Below, piece by piece: positions 63,323-64,000 of a stretch of DNA of 64,000 nucleotides. Both the position numbers and the translations under genes were made by a program. Every line of letters begins with the position of its first letter. The stretch's first letter is position 1. The stretch covers positions 1 through 64,000 of the forward strand of contig JBBQTB010000021.1 of the NCBI GenBank assembly GCA_038213375.1, written 5' to 3'. Source of the stretch: JAAUTT01 sp038213375 (GTDB lineage Bacteria; Bacteroidota; Bacteroidia; Bacteroidales; JAAUTT01). The notes beneath the pieces are model-generated. The model was not told the origin of the DNA. It did no database searches and saw only the letters and a list, made by a program, of their open reading frames with translations.

Positions 63323-63422
63323 AATTTACCAGTTTAATAAAAAAATTTAAATTTAATAAGCACGTTCTTCATTTGATTATTTATTGGGTGAAGTCGTGCT
63401 CCTTTCAAATTCTAATTAAATC

Positions 63423-64000
63423 ATGCTTAACGAGTTAAAAAAGCAAGTTTTTGAAGCTAATATCGATCTTGTAAAACATGGTCTGGTAATTTTCACCTGG
63501 GGAAATGTTTCAGGTATTGACCGTGAGCAAGGACTTATTGTTATTAAGCCAAGTGGAGTTTCCTATGATAAAATGACCGCGGATGACATGGTAGTGGTTG
63601 ATCTTGATGGTAAGGTTCTGAATAGTCATTTAAAGCCATCGTCTGATACACCTACTCATCTTGCACTTTATCGGGAATTTGAATCGATAGGTGGTATAGT
63701 TCATACTCATTCCGAATGGGCAACCAGCTGGGCGCAAGCTGGTATTTCTATTCCGGCACTTGGTACAACTCATGCCGATTATTTCTTTGGTTCAGTGCCA
63801 TGCACTCGTAAACTTACTGAAAAAGAAGTAAAGGGTAATTATGAGATTGAAACTGGCAATGTTATTATTGAAACTTTCAAAGGGATTGATCCATTGGCAA
63901 TTCCATCGGTGATAATCAATGGGCACGGTCCATTTTCATGGGGTAAAAATGCGTCAGATGCAGTTCACAATGCCGTAGTGTTGGAAGAGGTGGCCAAAAT
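63423..64000 (+). CDS. araD: L-ribulose-5-phosphate 4-epimerase, cut by the window end
   Basis: AraD turns L-ribulose 5-phosphate into D-xylulose 5-phosphate at the end of the arabinose route. The first 192 codons are present (from ATG 63423) of the usual 230 or so. Class II aldolase motifs are seen: FTWGNVSGIDRE near 24-35, KPSGVSYD, the zinc histidines in HTHSEWA near 95 and INGHGPF near 171. The E. coli counterpart has the same set. It follows the symporter by 100 bp and probably continues the arabinose operon, with araB and araA expected beyond the window. Confidence 0.92.
   Translation, partial: MLNELKKQVFEANIDLVKHGLVIFTWGNVSGIDREQGLIVIKPSGVSYDKMTADDMVVVDLDGKVLNSHLKPSSDTPTHLALYREFESIGGIVHTHSEWATSWAQAGISIPALGTTHADYFFGSVPCTRKLTEKEVKGNYEIETGNVIIETFKGIDPLAIPSVIINGHGPFSWGKNASDAVHNAVVLEEVAK

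Noticed and set aside
63256..63438. Plus-strand frame of 60 codons between the symporter and araD
   Set aside because: It overlaps the symporter end in another frame and runs into the araD start. No family likeness was seen.
1..64000. tRNA, rRNA, CRISPR arrays and riboswitches
   Set aside because: Gaps between genes were read for T-loop-like sequences, repeat-spacer patterns and conserved leaders. None was convincing, but a covariance-model search was not possible.

Overview
The window looks like chromosomal DNA of a low-GC member of the Bacteroidota, most likely class Bacteroidia. The evidence is the gene content: an S46 dipeptidyl-peptidase, HmuY-type heme lipoproteins, a fused branched-chain 2-oxoacid dehydrogenase E1, a TonB/ExbB/ExbD/ExbD cluster with a PstS-like lipoprotein, a Nudix-type AraR regulator and a LolA next to FtsK. 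Many starts are preceded by the Bacteroidota -7 box TAnnTTTG, and most Shine-Dalgarno sequences are weak. No rRNA, tRNA, CRISPR array or prophage was seen.

Layout. 1-3.2 kb: the end of an IS1595-family insertion sequence abuts a 5'-truncated kaiC, followed by intact kaiB and a PAS histidine kinase. 3.2-5.4 kb: a secreted PQQ-type beta-propeller protein and a secreted esterase. 5.5-11.6 kb: an FNR-like regulator diverges from a respiratory module (monoheme lipoprotein, DUF5777 outer-membrane barrel, Tat-exported Fe-S protein, NrfD-type quinol subunit, tail-anchored Ig-like protein, soluble cytochrome c) with no molybdopterin catalytic subunit. 11.8-17.3 kb: a heme-acquisition operon (HmuY, TonB receptor, second HmuY, small HsmA-like membrane protein). 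17.4-31.6 kb: a repeat-bearing gap, a beta-lactamase-fold hydrolase, a split ThrE-type exporter, a housekeeping cluster (DUF2520, KdsC-like, UbiA-type, Maf), a DPP11-like peptidase, an acyltransferase-like protein, a PAP2 protein, a second histidine kinase and an amino-acid permease. 31.7-36.8 kb: E1 alpha-beta fusion and a PgpH-like HD phosphodiesterase. 36.9-43.1 kb: TonB energisation operon. 43.3-53.3 kb: LolA, FtsK, ornithine carbamoyltransferase, an RRM protein, lipoproteins, an M13 peptidase and ornithine aminotransferase. 53.4-64 kb: an arabinose/galactose island (GH43, GalK, GalM, sugar MFS, AraR, GH51 arabinofuranosidase, sodium symporter, AraD cut by the window edge).

How the genes work together. 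The last 10.5 kb forms a coherent pathway: secreted GH43 and GH51 enzymes release arabinose (and probably galactose) from plant arabinan or arabinogalactan, the MFS and SSS transporters import them, and GalM/GalK and AraD feed central metabolism. Two matching 19-bp imperfect palindromes, AAGTGT-N7-AYACTT, each lie just downstream of a predicted -7 box, one before araR and one before the symporter; they are strong candidate AraR operators. The redox module could pass electrons from menaquinol through NrfD and the Fe-S protein to periplasmic cytochromes and perhaps on to the outer membrane. The Fe-S protein has 15 cluster-type cysteines rather than 16, which suggests one [3Fe-4S] and three [4Fe-4S] clusters.

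The most notable points are the IS-interrupted kaiC, the orphan quinol-cytochrome module, the candidate AraR operators, and a family of dispersed CACGAA palindromes that includes a perfect 60-bp inverted repeat.
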